Below are positions 33,691 to 43,564 of a DNA stretch of 64,000 bases, piece after piece. The stretch covers positions 620,001-684,000 of the forward strand of contig NZ_MSLT01000012.1 in the NCBI RefSeq assembly GCF_002149925.1, written 5' to 3'. Position 1 is the stretch's first letter; each line of letters starts with the position of its first letter. The notes beneath the pieces are model-generated. The model saw only the letters and a list, made by a program, of their open reading frames with translations, was not told the DNA's origin and ran no database searches. Position numbers and translations under genes: made by a program. The DNA is from Thioflexithrix psekupsensis (GTDB taxonomy: Bacteria; Pseudomonadota; Gammaproteobacteria; Beggiatoales; Beggiatoaceae).

Positions 33691-36276
33691 TTACGCCGCT
33701 TTAATAGGAATATATTTTTCCTTATTCGCCACGACATCTTGGGCGACTTTAAAGTAGGCTTCTAATTCGTGGAAATTCAAATAACGGTAAATATTATCGG
33801 CCAAAGGCGCGATCATTTCTACGTTTTCTAAATATTCCGCGACCGTCGGCAATTTACCCAATTTAGCAGCCACCGCCGCTAATTCGGCTGAGGACAAGTA
33901 CACATTCGCGCCTTTACCCAAACGATTGGGGAAATTACGGGTTGATGTCGAAACCACCGTCGCATTGTCCGCTACTCGCGCTTGGTTGCCCATGCACAAA
34001 GAACAACCCGGCATCTCCATCCGCGCTCCCGCTTTACCGAAAATCGAATAAACCCCTTCTTCCGTCAATTGGTATTGATCCATCTTCGTTGGCGGAGAAA
34101 TCCACAAACGCACTGGCACTTGACCACTTAACTTTTCCAGTACCTTACTGGCAGCGCGATAATGACCAATATTCGTCATGCAAGAACCAATAAAGACTTC
34201 ATCAATCTTAGTATTCGCCACTTCAGATAAAGGCTTCACATCGTCGGGATCATTAGGACACGCCAATAATGGCTCTTTAATCTCGTTCAAATCGATTTCG
34301 ATCACTTCGGCATAATCCGCATCGGCATCCGGTTGCAACAATTGCGGATCGGCTAACCAGGCTTCCATCGCTTCAATACGACGTTGCATGGTGCGCGCAT
34401 CGCCATAACCATTGGCAATCATCCAACGCAATAAAGTGACATTCGATTTTAAATATTCAATAATCGGTTCTTTACTCAAATGCACCGTACAACCATTGGC
34501 AGAACGCTCTGCGGAAGCATCGGCCAATTCAAAAGCTTGTTCCACTTTCAAATTAGGCAGCCCTTCAATTTCTAATACGCGGCCAGAAAATACATTTTTC
34601 TTGCCTTCTTTAGCCACGGTTAATAAGCCTTTTTGAATGGCCGCATAAGGAATGGCATTAACTAAATCGCGTAAAGTAATGCCGGGTTGCATTTCGCCTT
34701 TAAAACGAACTAAAACCGATTCAGGCATATCCAAAGGCATAACCCCCAAGGCCGCCGCAAACGCGACTAAACCCGATCCCGCTGGAAAGCTGATCCCAAT
34801 GGGGAAACGAGTATGCGAATCACCACCAGTACCCACCGTATCAGGCAGAATCATGCGATTTAACCATGAGTGAATAATGCCGTCGCCCGGACGCAAAGAC
34901 ACCCCGCCGCGATTTTGGATAAATTCGGGCAAAGAATGTTGTAGTTTAATATCAACGGGTTTGGGATACGCTGCAGTATGACAGAAACTTTGCATAACCA
35001 AATCGGCCGAAAAACCTAAACAAGCCAATTCTTTCAATTCATCACGAGTCATTGCGCCGGTGGTGTCTTGAGAACCGACCGTTGCCATTTTTGGCTCGCA
35101 ATAGGTGCCGGGACGAACGCCGGGTAAACCGCAGGCTTTACCGACCATTTTTTGCGCCAGCGTATAACCTTTGCCCGTGTCGGCGGGTTGTTCGGGTTGA
35201 ATAAATAAATTTAAAGCGGGTAAACCGAGTGTTGCCCGTGCATTCGTGGTTAAACCGCGGCCGATAATCAAAGGAATACGACCACCAGCACGCACTTCAT
35301 CCGGTAACGTCACTGGACGCACTGTAAATTCGCTGATCACGTCGCCTTTTTCGTTATAAATTTTGCCTTCGTAGGGCTTAATGGTGATCACATCGCCCAT
35401 TTCTAAGCGAGTCACATCGCATTCGATAGGCATTGCGCCGGCATCTTCAGCGGTATTAAAGAAAATCGGGGCGATTTTGCCACCCAACACCACACCGCCT
35501 TGGCGTTTATTGGGTACAAAAGGAATATCATTTCCCATGTGCCACATGACAGAATTCATTGCCGATTTACGCGATGACCCTGTGCCAACCACGTCGCCGA
35601 CATAAGCTAAAGGCAGACCTTTGGCTTTTAAGGATTCAATTTTTTCTAAGGCATTGTCCATGCGACTGATTAACATCGCTTTGGCGTGCAAAGGAATATC
35701 AGGACGACTCCAGGCTTCGGAAGCGGGCGACAAATCATCCGTATTGGTTTCGCCGGGAACTTTGAACACCACCACTTGAATGGCCTCAGCCAAAACAGGT
35801 TTACTGGTAAACCATTCCGCGGCTGCCCAAAATTCGATTACGGTTTTTGCGTGGGGATTGCCGGCTTTAAACTTCTCTACCACATCATGATAAGCATCAA
35901 ACATTAACAAAGTGTGGGATAAGGCTTTAACGGCAATCGGAGCTAATTCTTTATCGTCTAACAGCGTGATCAAAGGCTGAATATTGTAACCACCCAACAT
36001 CGTGCCGAGTAGTTCAGCCGCACGTTGTTTGCTGATCAGGGGCGTGTTGGCTTGTCCTTGCGTGATGGCGGCCAAAAATCCTGCTTTCACATAGGAAGCC
36101 TGATCCACCCCCGGCGGAACACGATGTGTCAACAGATCGACCAGCGTTTGTTCTTCGCCAGCGGGGGGATTTTTTAATAATTCAACCAATTGCGCGACTT
36201 GTTCAGCATTCAAGGGCAGTGGGGGGAGTCCTTCACTGGCACGCTCTGCGACATGTTTTCTATAGGCTTCTAACAC
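33691..36276 (-). CDS. acnB: aconitate hydratase B
   Basis: Bifunctional aconitase B (861 aa) of the TCA cycle, interconverting citrate and isocitrate. The [4Fe-4S] ligands are visible in [21 protein letters not shown] and [12 protein letters not shown]. The N-terminal HEAT-like domain ([13 protein letters not shown]) marks AcnB and not AcnA. Start codon is GTG at 36276, preceded by AGAGGATG. Length agrees with E. coli AcnB (865 aa). A strong terminator follows. Confidence 0.97.
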   Translation of the reverse strand: MLEAYRKHVAERASEGLPPLPLNAEQVAQLVELLKNPPAGEEQTLVDLLTHRVPPGVDQASYVKAGFLAAITQGQANTPLISKQRAAELLGTMLGGYNIQPLITLLDDKELAPIAVKALSHTLLMFDAYHDVVEKFKAGNPHAKTVIEFWAAAEWFTSKPVLAEAIQVVVFKVPGETNTDDLSPASEAWSRPDIPLHAKAMLISRMDNALEKIESLKAKGLPLAYVGDVVGTGSSRKSAMNSVMWHMGNDIPFVPNKRQGGVVLGGKIAPIFFNTAEDAGAMPIECDVTRLEMGDVITIKPYEGKIYNEKGDVISEFTVRPVTLPDEVRAGGRIPLIIGRGLTTNARATLGLPALNLFIQPEQPADTGKGYTLAQKMVGKACGLPGVRPGTYCEPKMATVGSQDTTGAMTRDELKELACLGFSADLVMQSFCHTAAYPKPVDIKLQHSLPEFIQNRGGVSLRPGDGIIHSWLNRMILPDTVGTGGDSHTRFPIGISFPAGSGLVAFAAALGVMPLDMPESVLVRFKGEMQPGITLRDLVNAIPYAAIQKGLLTVAKEGKKNVFSGRVLEIEGLPNLKVEQAFELADASAERSANGCTVHLSKEPIIEYLKSNVTLLRWMIANGYGDARTMQRRIEAMEAWLADPQLLQPDADADYAEVIEIDLNEIKEPLLACPNDPDDVKPLSEVANTKIDEVFIGSCMTNIGHYRAASKVLEKLSGQVPVRLWISPPTKMDQYQLTEEGVYSIFGKAGARMEMPGCSLCMGNQARVADNATVVSTSTRNFPNRLGKGANVYLSSAELAAVAAKLGKLPTVAEYLENVEMIAPLADNIYRYLNFHELEAYFKVAQDVVANKEKYIPIKAA

Positions 36277-36447
36277 GGTGTTTCATCCTCTGGTCTTGTG
36301 ACAAAAGTGCATCTAAAACGTTCCATTATACGCCGTTGCGAACGTTTGCGGTATGGAAATTTTACGGACGCTAATGATAACAATAAATTTACCTTATTTG
36401 TATAGCCTCATCTTTTTTAACCTATTTTTACCGCGTTAGAAAAATAC

Positions 36448-36488
36448 ACAAGGGCATGTCAGAATTGTACTATTCGACATGCCCTTGT
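36448..36488 (-). terminator. Rho-independent terminator of prkB
   Basis: Perfect 13-bp stem ACAAGGGCATGTC / GACATGCCCTTGT, with a short U-rich tail (TATTTTT) on the minus strand after the hairpin. Confidence 0.82.
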
Positions 36489-36516
36489 TATCAATCACGA
36501 GAAAAACGAACGATAA

Positions 36517-37392
36517 TTAACGATAAGCCTTGCGTTTTTTCTCCATTAATTCATCTAAAATCGGTTGGAAAATCACTTGCATCGCAAAACCCATGCGTCC
36601 CCCCGGCACCACTAACGTATTAGGACGCGACATGAAAGAACCGTGAATCATTGACAATAAATAAGTGTAATCCTGATCGCGGTATTTATTAAAACGAATG
36701 ACCACTAAACTTTCATCGGCTGTGGGAATATCACGAGCGATAAAAGGATTAGACGTATCTACCAATGGCACGCGTTGGAATGTGATATGCGTATGGGAAA
36801 ATTGCGGCACAATGTAGTTGATATAATCAGGCATACGACGCAAAATAGTATGTGTGACCGCTTCAGCCGAATAACCACGCTCCGCACAATCACGGCTAAT
36901 CTTTTGAATCCACTCTAAATTAATAATCGGCACCACCCCAATTAACAAATCCACCCATTGTGCCACATCTACCTTATCCGTAATAATACCACCATGCAAA
37001 CCTTCGTAAAACAATAAATCGGTATTTTCAGGCAGCGGCTCCCACGGGGTAAACGTGCCGGGTTGTTGTCCGAATGGCGCGGCTTCAACCTCGTTGTGCA
37101 AATAATAACGCTTCATTCCCGTACCAGTTTTGGCGTAAGTACGGAATAATTCTTCTAATTTATCAAACAAATTCGCATCAGCTCCGAAATGGCTCATATT
37201 GCGCCCTTCTTGCTCGGCGATTTTGATGGCTTGTTTCATTTCTTGACGATCAAGGCTATGAAAACTATCGCCTTCTACGACAGCGGCCTTGATTTTTTTA
37301 CGACGAAACATGTCTTCAAAGGCTTTTTTCACAGTGGTTGTTCCCGCACCGGAAGAGCCTGTAACAGAAATAATTGGATGTTCAACTGACAT
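36517..37392 (-). CDS. prkB: phosphoribulokinase
   Basis: Calvin-cycle enzyme that phosphorylates ribulose 5-phosphate to the RuBisCO substrate. The 291-aa protein is the bacterial class I form: P-loop VTGSSGAGTTTVKKAF at the N-terminus, then VVEGDSFHSLDR and LLFYEGLHGGI with the catalytic region. I choose the ATG at 37392 (GAGGGGGG just upstream) over a start eight codons earlier. It implies autotrophy by the Calvin cycle; no RuBisCO gene is in the window. It is monocistronic with its own terminator. Confidence 0.95.
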   Translation of the reverse strand: MSVEHPIISVTGSSGAGTTTVKKAFEDMFRRKKIKAAVVEGDSFHSLDRQEMKQAIKIAEQEGRNMSHFGADANLFDKLEELFRTYAKTGTGMKRYYLHNEVEAAPFGQQPGTFTPWEPLPENTDLLFYEGLHGGIITDKVDVAQWVDLLIGVVPIINLEWIQKISRDCAERGYSAEAVTHTILRRMPDYINYIVPQFSHTHITFQRVPLVDTSNPFIARDIPTADESLVVIRFNKYRDQDYTYLLSMIHGSFMSRPNTLVVPGGRMGFAMQVIFQPILDELMEKKRKAYR

Positions 37393-37860
37393 GATAACCC
37401 CCCTCAAGTAAAGCAAAATAATGAATAAATAACCCTATTTAAACTTAACCAGCAATAAGTTAAATGTATGGTGGCATGTCTAAAGCCATTTTTTCTTAAA
37501 ATTTTTGATTTTAGGATAGACACGGTCTGTGCTTGCGGATGTGCAAATGGAGACTGGGTGACGAGTCAGCAGCGGGTGATTGAGCTGACATTATTTTATT
37601 ATTAACGGCTTATATTCAAAAGGTCAATAGGGGATTTTTGTAAAAAAGTGTGTTTTTTTGCAAAAACCCTTGCAGTATCAAGTATATTCAAATTGACATA
37701 ATTTTTTATAATTTTTGGCATATAAATAATTTATCGTTTATGATTTGCTGATTGTTTACAGTGGCTTGGGATAGGATTGTTTTGATCCAGAGAAGGGGGC
37801 AACATGATAGACTGATCACCATTATTATTTCTTATTCACCATTTGTTTTGAGGAGTCACC
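37393..37860. other. intergenic region upstream of prkB and the LprI-like gene
   Basis: A 468-bp gap between divergent genes. It holds an AT-rich block around 37690-37735 with TTGACA at 37695, a possible -35 for the plus-strand gene, but I see no good -10 at normal spacing. A CbbR-type operator for prkB could lie here; I cannot identify one with confidence. No gene is evident. Confidence 0.4.
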
Positions 37861-38595
37861 ATGTTGCGTTATTGGCTGTTGTTATTGTGTTTTTTACCTG
37901 TTGCTGCGGGTGCGGAAGATAACCGTGAAGCATTGTGTCGTGATGCGATCACCCAAGCGGAGATTACCGAGTGTAGTCTTGCGAATTATAAAGTGGCGGA
38001 TAAGGCGTTAAATGACGCTTATAAAATTATTCGCCCCACATTAACTAAAATTCAACGTGATTCATTACGGGGAGTGCAATTGGCTTGGATTAAATTCCGT
38101 GATAGCCACTGCGATCATTATGCGTTAGACGCAAAGGGTGGTTCTATTTACGATGCAATAAGAAATGATTGTTTAACTGAAATCACTTGGCAGCGCACCG
38201 AAACTTTAAAGCGTCAATATGCCACGCTTTTTACAGGAAATGCTACGCCTGAAATGGCTTTTCCTCCAGCCGATTACAACACACCCTTTTTACAACCCGC
38301 TCAACCCGCCGAATTAGTGAATGCAGAAGATTTAATTGGCAAGTGGAAAAACTTAACTGAAGGCTACCAATTACAACTGAATTTCAGCCGCAATAATGGA
38401 CAAACTCAATTTAGTTCTTGGCTTAATGATGCGCCTTTTGAAGCGGGAATTTGGCAATTGCAAGATGAACAATTATTAATCACCACCAGCACAGGCGAAG
38501 TGTTGCATTTATACACCACGATTAGCCTGCAAAATGATCTGCTTATTTTATATGAAGCGGATGGCACAAGCGAACGTTATCAACGGATTCCATAA
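37861..38595 (+). CDS. secreted LprI/DUF1311-type protein
   Basis: A 244-aa exported protein with signal peptide (residues 1-18, ending AAGAE). The N-terminal domain (22-125) is of the LprI/DUF1311 type, known from lysozyme inhibitors: CRDAITQAEITECSLANYKVADKALNDAY, then LRGVQLAWIKFRDSHCDHYA. The four cysteines fit two disulfides. The C-terminal 100 residues (LIGKWKNLTEGYQLQLNF) look like a small lipocalin-like beta domain. GAGGAG precedes the ATG. It lies 19 bp before ydbH and is likely in the same transcript. Confidence 0.78.
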   Translation: MLRYWLLLLCFLPVAAGAEDNREALCRDAITQAEITECSLANYKVADKALNDAYKIIRPTLTKIQRDSLRGVQLAWIKFRDSHCDHYALDAKGGSIYDAIRNDCLTEITWQRTETLKRQYATLFTGNATPEMAFPPADYNTPFLQPAQPAELVNAEDLIGKWKNLTEGYQLQLNFSRNNGQTQFSSWLNDAPFEAGIWQLQDEQLLITTSTGEVLHLYTTISLQNDLLILYEADGTSERYQRIP

Positions 38596-38614
38596 CGCTA
38601 TCCTTTGATTTTGC

Positions 38615-40690
38615 ATGATTAAATTTTTACTGTTACTGCTATTGTGGCTAAGTTTTGCACCGGCTTGGGCGATAGAAACTTTAGAACTTCGTTTCGCCCA
38701 AGTCAGTGGAGAAGATTGGCGGGTGGAGCAATTGGCATTAGAACTGGATATTCGCGCTCCAGATAGCCATCGTTTTGGCTTAGAATTAAGCATAAAACGC
38801 TTAGAATTAAGTGTATTAAAACAACCGTTATTGGATATAACTTTACGTTGTAATAAAATTGAACAACGCCAAGCTCAAGTGACCTGTCAACAAGGGACAT
38901 TAAAAATAAATCATGCTATTTTTGCTAAAAAACCAATGGCGATCACATTTAGTTATCATCTAATCACCAAAGCGATACAATTGACTATTCCCCAATTGCC
39001 TTTTTCGGGTGGTTTATTAAAAGTTCATTTTGCTTATACGCCAGAACAATGGACAGTTGAATTAGATGCAAAAAAAATAGCGTTATCTCAATTACAACAA
39101 CAATTAAATAAACTGTTTGATGTGACTTTAGCTGATTATGCGATAACGCAAGGAGAAATGGCGTTAAATTTAACCGCACAACAGAAAAAAGATCGGCTTC
39201 AATTAAACTTTTCAGGAGATATTCATAAAGCACATTTTAGTAATGAACAAGGCAATCATTTAGGAGAAAATGTTAATTTAGCGTTTAATAGCCGCTTGAT
39301 TAAAACGGATCAGCAATGGCAAGGTGATGTGGAATTGAATCAACAAGGCGGAGAATTATTTATTGAGCCGCTTTATATGGCAACAGAATCAAGAAAGTTA
39401 CAAGGAAAATTTAAATTTATTTTTAATAAAAATCGCTTAGAATTGAAAAATATACAATTAATCCATCCCGAAGTATTATGGCTTAATGCGGAAATGGTAC
39501 TAAAATTGGGACAGGGAATAGAAATTGAACAGATGCAAGGCAATCTTAATCTGCCTAATTTAGCGTGGTTTCATCAGGCTTATTTGCAAAATTGGTTAGA
39601 AAGTTTAGGGTTTCAATCTTTAATGTTGATGGGCAGTTTAAATCTATTATTTTCTAAAAAAGAAACGGTCGATTTACGATTAAGCATAGCCAATGTGAGT
39701 ATAGAAAATGCAGAAAAAACTTATGGTTTAGACGATTTAAATGGACAGCTTTATTGGCAATCCGATCCGATTGCAACGGTTTTACCCAGCCAATTGTATT
39801 GGCGTTCTGCTTATTTTTTTAATAATGTGACATTAGGCAATAGCGAAATTAACTTTAAACTTAATCAGCATGAATTAGCCTTATTACGGCCGTGGTATAT
39901 TCCAATTTTAGATGGTGCGGTGCAAATTAATGAATTGCATTTGCGTCATTTGGATAATTTAGAACAATTAGAATGGCAATTAAGTTCAAAAATTTGGCCA
40001 ATTTCTATGCAAGCATTTAGCACGGCATTAGGGGGGCCACCATTAAAAGGACAATTTTCAGGACATATTCCCGCGATTTATTATCAAGATAAACAAATTG
40101 AAATCGGTGGAGAATTAAGTATTGCTGTTTTTGATGGTAAAATTGATATTCAATCTATGCGTTTAATTGAACCATTTAGCAAAACGCCGCAATTATTCGC
40201 ACATGTGGCATTAGAGCGTATTAATTTAGGCACATTAACGGGAGTATTTGAACAATTTGGCGCAGTGGAAGGAGAGGTTTCTGGCTACGTTAAAGATTTG
40301 CATTTAGTCAATTGGCAGCCTATCACTTTTGATGCTTTTATTAGCACTTCGGAAAATAGCAAAGTGCCACGCCGAATTAATCAAAAAGCAGTCAATAATT
40401 TATCCAGTTTAGGCGGTGGTGGCACGGTCAATGCGATTTCTAGGGGCGTTCTCAATTTATTTGATAATTTTTCTTATGAACGCTTAGGCTTGGGCTGTCG
40501 TTTGCGTAGTGGCATTTGTGAAATGCGCGGCGTGGCAGCGGCTAATAATGGCTATTACATTGTAAAAGGGGGCGGTTTGCCCAGCATTAATTTAATTGGT
40601 TATAATCAACAAGTCGATTGGAAAGTGTTATTAGAACGTTTAAAGCGAATTAATCACATTAAAGATATTCGCACTCCTGTGATTGAGTAA
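38615..40690 (+). CDS. ydbH: YdbH-like AsmA/TamB-type intermembrane lipid transport protein
   Basis: A 691-aa envelope protein with an N-terminal signal/anchor (MIKFLLLLLLWLSFAPAWA) and a long run of beta-type repeats. The C-terminal part matches YdbH (dicarboxylate-transport/DUF3971-like): INQKAVNNLSSLGGGGTVNAISRGVLNLFDNFSYERLG, with GLGCRLRSGICEMRGVA. In E. coli, YdbH with the lipoprotein YnbE forms a bridge for phospholipids between the two membranes. Here a YdbL-like lipoprotein gene follows 18 bp later, which supports the assignment. Confidence 0.82.
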   Translation: MIKFLLLLLLWLSFAPAWAIETLELRFAQVSGEDWRVEQLALELDIRAPDSHRFGLELSIKRLELSVLKQPLLDITLRCNKIEQRQAQVTCQQGTLKINHAIFAKKPMAITFSYHLITKAIQLTIPQLPFSGGLLKVHFAYTPEQWTVELDAKKIALSQLQQQLNKLFDVTLADYAITQGEMALNLTAQQKKDRLQLNFSGDIHKAHFSNEQGNHLGENVNLAFNSRLIKTDQQWQGDVELNQQGGELFIEPLYMATESRKLQGKFKFIFNKNRLELKNIQLIHPEVLWLNAEMVLKLGQGIEIEQMQGNLNLPNLAWFHQAYLQNWLESLGFQSLMLMGSLNLLFSKKETVDLRLSIANVSIENAEKTYGLDDLNGQLYWQSDPIATVLPSQLYWRSAYFFNNVTLGNSEINFKLNQHELALLRPWYIPILDGAVQINELHLRHLDNLEQLEWQLSSKIWPISMQAFSTALGGPPLKGQFSGHIPAIYYQDKQIEIGGELSIAVFDGKIDIQSMRLIEPFSKTPQLFAHVALERINLGTLTGVFEQFGAVEGEVSGYVKDLHLVNWQPITFDAFISTSENSKVPRRINQKAVNNLSSLGGGGTVNAISRGVLNLFDNFSYERLGLGCRLRSGICEMRGVAAANNGYYIVKGGGLPSINLIGYNQQVDWKVLLERLKRINHIKDIRTPVIE

Positions 40691-40708
40691 TTTTTTTTAA
40701 GAGGATTT

Positions 40709-41314
40709 ATGATGCGTTATTTGCCTTCTTTTTTGCTTATTTGGGCGAGTTTTTTCATCACTGCTTGCGTGACGATTAACGTCTATTTTCCTGCCGCCGC
40801 CGCAGAGAAAGCGGCTGATCAAATTATCGATAAAGTATGGGGAACAGATTCCCCCGCAGATAAAATGCCTGATTCTACTTTTTTAACGCCTGAAAAATCG
40901 GATTTATCTCCTGCTTATTTTTCAGTTTTATTTCATTTCTTTCTTCAAGAAGCGCAGGCTTCAGCCAATATCGACATTTCCAGTCCTGCCATTCAAGTGA
41001 TTCAAAGTCGAATGAGCGAGCGTCATAGAAATTTAGAACAATTTTATGACAATGGTGCCATTGGTTTGACAGCGGACGGCTTCATTACGGTGCGCGATTC
41101 CAAAGTGGTTGCACTAAAAGATCGCAATAATGTCAACCGCTGGGTGAATGAAGAAAACCAAGATCGCACTGATTTATATCGAGAAATTGCCCGCGCTAAT
41201 GGTCATCCTGAATGGGAACAAGAAATTCGCAATGTTTTTGCTGCCCGTTGGATTGAACGCGCTAAAAAAGGCTGGTGGTATCAAGACAATAGCGGTCAAT
41301 GGCGACAAAAATAA
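40709..41314 (+). CDS. ydbL: YdbL-like (DUF1318) lipoprotein, partner of YdbH
   Basis: A 201-aa protein with signal sequence and lipobox FITACV, so it is a lipoprotein. The mature N-terminus TINVYFPAAAAEKAADQIIDKVWG is followed by a linker and a DUF1318/YdbL domain at the C-terminus (SERHRNLEQFYDNGAIGLTADGFITVRD to ARWIERAKKGWWYQDNSGQW). In E. coli the lipoprotein YnbE and the soluble YdbL are separate genes; here one protein appears to hold both features. This reading is inference. It is in the ydbH operon. Confidence 0.8.
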   Translation: MMRYLPSFLLIWASFFITACVTINVYFPAAAAEKAADQIIDKVWGTDSPADKMPDSTFLTPEKSDLSPAYFSVLFHFFLQEAQASANIDISSPAIQVIQSRMSERHRNLEQFYDNGAIGLTADGFITVRDSKVVALKDRNNVNRWVNEENQDRTDLYREIARANGHPEWEQEIRNVFAARWIERAKKGWWYQDNSGQWRQK

Positions 41315-41439
41315 GTCGTTTTGCACCATTATGGCATAAAACACGCTGGAGTTTATTTGGGATAAATTTCAGCGTTTTTTCTCATTTACCCCTCGTTATT
41401 TTCTACTTTTTACATTAACCCGCTATTGGGGATTATATT

Positions 41440-43509
41440 GTGTATATTTTATTGGTTGAAGAAAGTGCGCAAGATTATTTAAAATTGCGTCAATCCTTAG
41501 ATGCAGAATCCAGTGATATATTAACTTTGGATTGGGCACCGAATTATGATAAAGCCAGCCAAATGCTGCAAAAAAATAATTATGATTTATTACTGATTGC
41601 TTATTACGATACATTAAGCACTTTGCCTTTTACTGCGACATTAAAAAATCTTAAATCCACCCCCCTCATTTTTTTAACGCTATCAGGGCAGGTTTTTAAA
41701 AATAATTATTTCAATGACTTGCATTTTGAATTATTAGATAAAGAGAAGTTTTCTTGGAAACAAATTTTACCCAGTTATGAGCGATTAAAAAGTTTATTAT
41801 CTTGTCATGCTGAAACGCAACAATTTCGTTTAATTTTCGATCATGCTTTTACTTTTATGGCTCTTTTAGACCGTGATGGTTATTTAAAAGAGGTCAATCA
41901 AGCAGCGCGTCAATTTCTCGATATTCGCAGCGACATTAAAGAATTAATTTTATGGGAAACGCCGCTGGCTTTACGTCGCCCCCAAACGCAAGCCCAATTG
42001 CGCAGTATGTTTGAAACGGCGCAAAAAAATCGTTTTGTGCGCTATGAAATTAACATCGACAATCCTCCTGAAGAGTCTGTAACCATTGATGTCACCATGA
42101 CTCCAATTTGCTTATCGGATGAGCGTGTTAATTGGATATTAATTGAAGGGCGAGATTTAACCGAACATAAATTAATTGAACAACAATTATTACATGCTAA
42201 TTTAAACGATCCTTTAACGGGATTACCGAATCGACAATTATTTATTGAGTATTTAGAAAAAGCCATTCAACGCGCCCATTCTCGTTCTAATTATCACGTG
42301 GCAGTTTTATTTTTAGATTTGGATCGTTTTCGGGTGATTAATGAAAGTTTAGGGCATGACATGGGCGATTGGGTGTTAATGGAAACGGCGCATCGTTTGC
42401 AAAATTGTTTGCCTGAAAATGCGTTATTAGCGCGTTCGGGTGGCGACGAATTTATGATTTTATTAGAAGGAATAGAAAGTTTAGAAACAGCCAGCCGTTT
42501 AGCCAATTTTATTAATCAAGAATTAAGCCGCACATTTGTTTTAGACGGTTATGAATTAATTGCCTCGGCCAGCATTGGCATTGCTTACGACTCAAAGACG
42601 GGAGAAAGTGCCGACTTATTGCGCGATGCCGACACCGCCATGTTTCACGCCAAACGCATGGGTAAATCTTGCTATGCAATTTTTAATAAAACCATGCACA
42701 CTGAAGCCATGTCCCGCTTACAAATTGAAACGGATATTCATCGCGCTTTAGAACAACAAGATTTTGTGTTATTTTATCAACCGCAAATCGAATTGCAAAC
42801 CGAGCAGTTAGTGGGAGTGGAGGCTTTAATTCGCTTTCGACATCCGCAAAATGGTTTAATTCTGCCTTTTGAGTTTCTTAATGTACTAGAAGACACAGGT
42901 TTAATTGTTAAATTAGGCGAATGGATTGTACAAACCGCCTGCCAACAATTAAAACATTGGCAACATGCCGATTTATATTTAAATAGCGTTGCTATTAATT
43001 TATCGCCGCATCAATTTCGTAATAGTAATTTAATTCGTTCAATTGTTGATGCGGTTAAAATGGCTAATGTCTCTCCAGAGAATTTGGCTTTAGAAATTAC
43101 GGAAAGTTTGTTATTAGAAGATGTGCAATCAACGGTAAAAACATTGGGTATTTTTAAAGATATTGGTTTTAAAGTGACGATTGATGATTTTGGCACAGGT
43201 TATTCTTGTTTAAATTATTTAAAACGCTTTCCTGTGGATGCCATTAAAATTGATCATTCCTTCATTAAAGGCATTGTAACAACGGCAGAAGATGCCGCCA
43301 TTACTGTGGCGACTATTGATATGGCGCATGCTTTGGGTTTAACGGTCATTGCGGAGGGCGTTGAGAAAGATGAGCAGCGCGATTTTCTCATTGATCACGG
43401 CTGTGATTTTGTACAGGGTTATTTTTACGCACCACCTTTGGAGGCAGAAACATTATTGGAATGGGGCAAACAATATATTCGTATGATGCAAGGCAAAACT
43501 AGATTATAG
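41440..43509 (+). CDS. GGDEF-EAL protein with degenerate receiver and PAS domains
   Basis: A 689-aa cyclic-di-GMP signalling protein. Residues 1-120 look like a receiver (MYILLVEESAQDYLKL) but the phosphoacceptor aspartate is not seen: the strand reads YDLLLIAYYDT. A PAS domain follows (about 125-240), then GGDEF with intact ARSGGDEFMILL, and EAL with VGVEALIRFRHP and DDFGTGYSCLNYLKRFPVDAIKID, both catalytic sets being preserved. The start is GTG at 41440. It could both make and break c-di-GMP; the net activity cannot be told from sequence. Confidence 0.92.
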   Translation: MYILLVEESAQDYLKLRQSLDAESSDILTLDWAPNYDKASQMLQKNNYDLLLIAYYDTLSTLPFTATLKNLKSTPLIFLTLSGQVFKNNYFNDLHFELLDKEKFSWKQILPSYERLKSLLSCHAETQQFRLIFDHAFTFMALLDRDGYLKEVNQAARQFLDIRSDIKELILWETPLALRRPQTQAQLRSMFETAQKNRFVRYEINIDNPPEESVTIDVTMTPICLSDERVNWILIEGRDLTEHKLIEQQLLHANLNDPLTGLPNRQLFIEYLEKAIQRAHSRSNYHVAVLFLDLDRFRVINESLGHDMGDWVLMETAHRLQNCLPENALLARSGGDEFMILLEGIESLETASRLANFINQELSRTFVLDGYELIASASIGIAYDSKTGESADLLRDADTAMFHAKRMGKSCYAIFNKTMHTEAMSRLQIETDIHRALEQQDFVLFYQPQIELQTEQLVGVEALIRFRHPQNGLILPFEFLNVLEDTGLIVKLGEWIVQTACQQLKHWQHADLYLNSVAINLSPHQFRNSNLIRSIVDAVKMANVSPENLALEITESLLLEDVQSTVKTLGIFKDIGFKVTIDDFGTGYSCLNYLKRFPVDAIKIDHSFIKGIVTTAEDAAITVATIDMAHALGLTVIAEGVEKDEQRDFLIDHGCDFVQGYFYAPPLEAETLLEWGKQYIRMMQGKTRL

Positions 43510-43564
43510 CCATTATTTTAATTTTATTCCTACTCCCACTTATAATATAGGCAGGATTTCTTTT

